Notes under the pieces: model-generated | The model's database searches: none | The model's input: only the letters and a program-made list of their open reading frames with translations | Told to the model about the DNA's origin: nothing | Shown here: piece after piece, positions 16,775 to 18,235 of the stretch | Layout of the letters: every line of letters begins with the position of its first letter | Numbering within the stretch: the first letter of the stretch is position 1 | Made by a program: the position numbers and the translations under genes | Source of the DNA: Filomicrobium sp. | GTDB taxonomy: Bacteria; Pseudomonadota; Alphaproteobacteria; Rhizobiales; Hyphomicrobiaceae | Length of the DNA: 18,235 nt | Direction of reading: 5' to 3' | NCBI GenBank assembly: GCA_021775655.1 | Contig: JAJFHK010000454.1 | Coordinates: 1 to 18,235 of the forward strand

Positions 16775-17593
16775 ATGACTGTCGCAACATCGAGCGAGCC
16801 AACACCGGCGGCCTCGACAGCTAGTCCGGATAAAACGGCAGGACCGAAGGTCTACGCCTCTGGCACGCTGCGCAAGATAACATTTTCATTCGTATTTTTG
16901 CTAATGCTGCCGTTTTTCGTCAGCCTCGGACCGATGCTTTTTGCCCGCGTCTCCCAGGGACATTGGCTTGGAACGCCGGGACTAATTCTTCTCACCACCG
17001 CCTTCGCCGTGATCATGGGGCTCGTCGTCGTCGAACTGGCCTCGTCAATCCGCGCCCGCGTTGTCCTCGGCGAAAAAGCTGTTCGCATTCGCCTGCCGCA
17101 GTCGCGCGGACTGATGAGTCTTTTCAGCTACAAGACGTTCGACATTCCCTATGACGACATTTCTGCCGTCGAGGTGCGTCGCGAGATTTATGGCGGTTCA
17201 CTCGCTCCAGTGATCATGAAAGGTGCGCGCGTCTGCTTGAAGGACGGCGGCAATGTCAAGCTTGGCTATATTAACGAACGCAACGTCGACCCTGCATTCC
17301 CCTTTACGGAAATCGGCGAGCGCATTGCCGCCCGCGCCAACGTTCCGATTGTCGATGTCGGGGATGTGCGCAGGTCCGCATTCAAGAAGACTTTCGGCGT
17401 CGAGGCCAGCCCCGAAGAAAAGGACGTGTTAACTGAGGCAGATATCGCAGCTGTCAACCACCGCCATGGACAAGCCATCTTCTTCCTGGTGGGCCTGTTA
17501 ATTCTCTTGGTGAGCCTCGGCATCATCAGTGACACGACCAGTGATATCGGCCACGCTAACCTGCTTTCAACGACCTTCGGCTCGTCGAATTGA
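16775..17593 (+). CDS. Three-TM membrane protein with possible PH-like domain
   Basis: No characterised family is recognised with confidence. The 272-residue protein starts with an Ala/Ser/Thr/Pro-rich cytoplasmic tail (1-30). Two membrane helices follow (about 34-54 and 67-92), then a soluble domain (about 95-190), a charged linker, and a third helix (about 234-252). The soluble domain has alternating beta-like stretches: [54 protein letters not shown]. This layout of two helices followed by a beta-rich domain with an IPYDDIxxVE motif resembles bacterial PH-like (bPH) membrane proteins, which is inference. The ATG at 16775 has GAGGAAA upstream. It ends 28 bases from the opposing membrane protein gene. 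Confidence 0.78.
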   Translation: MTVATSSEPTPAASTASPDKTAGPKVYASGTLRKITFSFVFLLMLPFFVSLGPMLFARVSQGHWLGTPGLILLTTAFAVIMGLVVVELASSIRARVVLGEKAVRIRLPQSRGLMSLFSYKTFDIPYDDISAVEVRREIYGGSLAPVIMKGARVCLKDGGNVKLGYINERNVDPAFPFTEIGERIAARANVPIVDVGDVRRSAFKKTFGVEASPEEKDVLTEADIAAVNHRHGQAIFFLVGLLILLVSLGIISDTTSDIGHANLLSTTFGSSN

Positions 17594-17621
17594 TGCCGAA
17601 GATCGTTCGCGTTGCGCTGAT

Positions 17622-18098
17622 TTAATTCGTGAAAACATTCAGCTGTTCGCGGCGCTGACCGGTGAAAGCAGCAAGCACGCCAAGAACACCGAACAGCAGG
17701 TAGGTCGGCAGATAAATGATCGGAGCGATCGCGTATTCCCAAATCAGCGGGTGCGTGGCAGTCGAAACTGCTGTTTCCGCAGCGGTGACGCTCTTTGGTG
17801 CAAGGGCCGCCCAGTGCTCGACCAACAACGTGGGTTTGAACGGCCCGAATCCATCAAATGCAGGCGTCGCATCTGCAACGAATGCGATTGTCGCAATCAG
17901 GATAAAAACGAACGCCAAGAACCGAAGAGCAGGCAGACCGATGCCGATGATGAGATTGAACGTTCCCTTGACCAGCCAGATGGCGGCGCGGAACAGAAAA
18001 ATCACCGTCCAATAGGCAAGCCTGAACGGCCACATCAGTAGGGCGAGAAAATCGTGAAGGAGACCCATCGGCATCTCTGTCTGGCTGCGGTTGATCAT
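17622..18098 (-). CDS. Small multi-TM membrane protein of unknown function
   Basis: I do not recognise a family. The protein is up to 158 residues. Hydrophobic segments lie at about 12-40 (aromatic, MWPFRLAYWTVIFLFRAAIWLV), 55-76 (LPALRFLAFVFILIATIAFVA) and 124-146 (APIIYLPTYLLFGVLGVLAAF). A soluble loop spans about 77-123, and a short basic tail (GQRREQ) ends the protein. Starts are uncertain: ATG at 18098, or in-frame ATGs at 18074 and 18068 that begin at MPMGLLHD and MGLLHD; no ribosome site is decisive. The ATG at 18098 is used here. It converges with the preceding gene. A shared role is possible but not shown. Confidence 0.68.
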   Translation of the reverse strand: MINRSQTEMPMGLLHDFLALLMWPFRLAYWTVIFLFRAAIWLVKGTFNLIIGIGLPALRFLAFVFILIATIAFVADATPAFDGFGPFKPTLLVEHWAALAPKSVTAAETAVSTATHPLIWEYAIAPIIYLPTYLLFGVLGVLAAFTGQRREQLNVFTN

Positions 18099-18235
18099 GG
18101 CTAACCTGGAACCGGGCCCTATTCAAGGCACCTCATCCAACCACAATCCCGCCGCGTTGCGCTCTTTAATTGCCCCGCAGGGCTTTTGGTTATCACGTCA
18201 ACGCAAGCTTGCATCTGAGGCGAACTAGCGACGCG
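18099..18235. other. Window-edge region with no supported gene
   Basis: This stretch should contain the promoter of the small membrane protein gene. GCCC at 18172-18175 and GGGC at 18180-18183 with TTTT after it look like a short terminator hairpin on the plus strand, but no plus-strand gene ends here and the stem is only four pairs. Confidence 0.3.

Noticed and set aside
18172..18187. GCCC-CGCA-GGGC-TTTT terminator-like hairpin
   Set aside because: The stem is only four pairs and no plus-strand gene ends nearby.
1..18235. tRNA, rRNA, CRISPR array, insertion sequence, phage genes or toxin-antitoxin pair
   Set aside because: Searched by eye on both strands; no cloverleaf-like sequence, spaced direct repeats, transposase motifs or terminal inverted repeats were found.

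Overview
The window looks like ordinary core chromosome of an alphaproteobacterium, most likely Hyphomicrobiales (Rhizobiales). The grounds are a DUF1036 protein gene fused by a 4-base overlap to a pyruvate kinase gene, a class I (archaeal-type) lysyl-tRNA synthetase, def and fmt side by side, a TerB-like protein, and moderately high GC with GTG and TTG starts. The order-level assignment is inference from gene content; no rRNA, tRNA, phage, insertion sequence, CRISPR or transfer signal was found.

Layout. 105-1993 (+): secreted DUF1036 protein and pyruvate kinase. 2216-2851 (+): GTP cyclohydrolase I, ending tail-to-tail against truA. 2868-8216 (-): a run of co-oriented genes, read in transcription order as lysK, a family 2 glycosyltransferase, def, fmt, a small secreted protein, and truA. 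Four of these act on translation: tRNA-Lys charging, initiator Met-tRNA formylation, removal of the formyl group from new proteins, and tRNA pseudouridylation. Two hairpins flank the small secreted gene, so truA is probably transcribed apart from lysK-GT2-def-fmt. 8417-8830 (+): TerB-like protein. 8857-9294 (-): glyoxalase/VOC protein. 9370-10596 (+): MFS transporter divergent from the VOC gene.

10773-12889 (-) holds the main anomaly: a decayed tricorn-like S41 peptidase gene. Its signal peptide, beta-propeller remnants, PDZ region and catalytic core are recognisable in order, but it carries three in-frame nonsense codons and two frameshifts. 13167-13820 (-) is an alpha/beta hydrolase, divergent from a sterol desaturase/fatty acid hydroxylase (13922-14749, +). 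It is followed by mepA (14828-15979, +), a murein endopeptidase with an unusual C-terminal tail, tail-to-tail with msrA (15998-16660, -). A three-TM protein with a possible PH-like domain (16775-17593, +) converges on a small multi-TM protein (17622-18098, -). The last 137 bases hold no gene I can support.

I found no convincing previously undescribed system. The points most worth a second look are the tricorn-like pseudogene, the small secreted protein gene set between fmt and truA with its flanking hairpins, and the MepA C-terminal extension.
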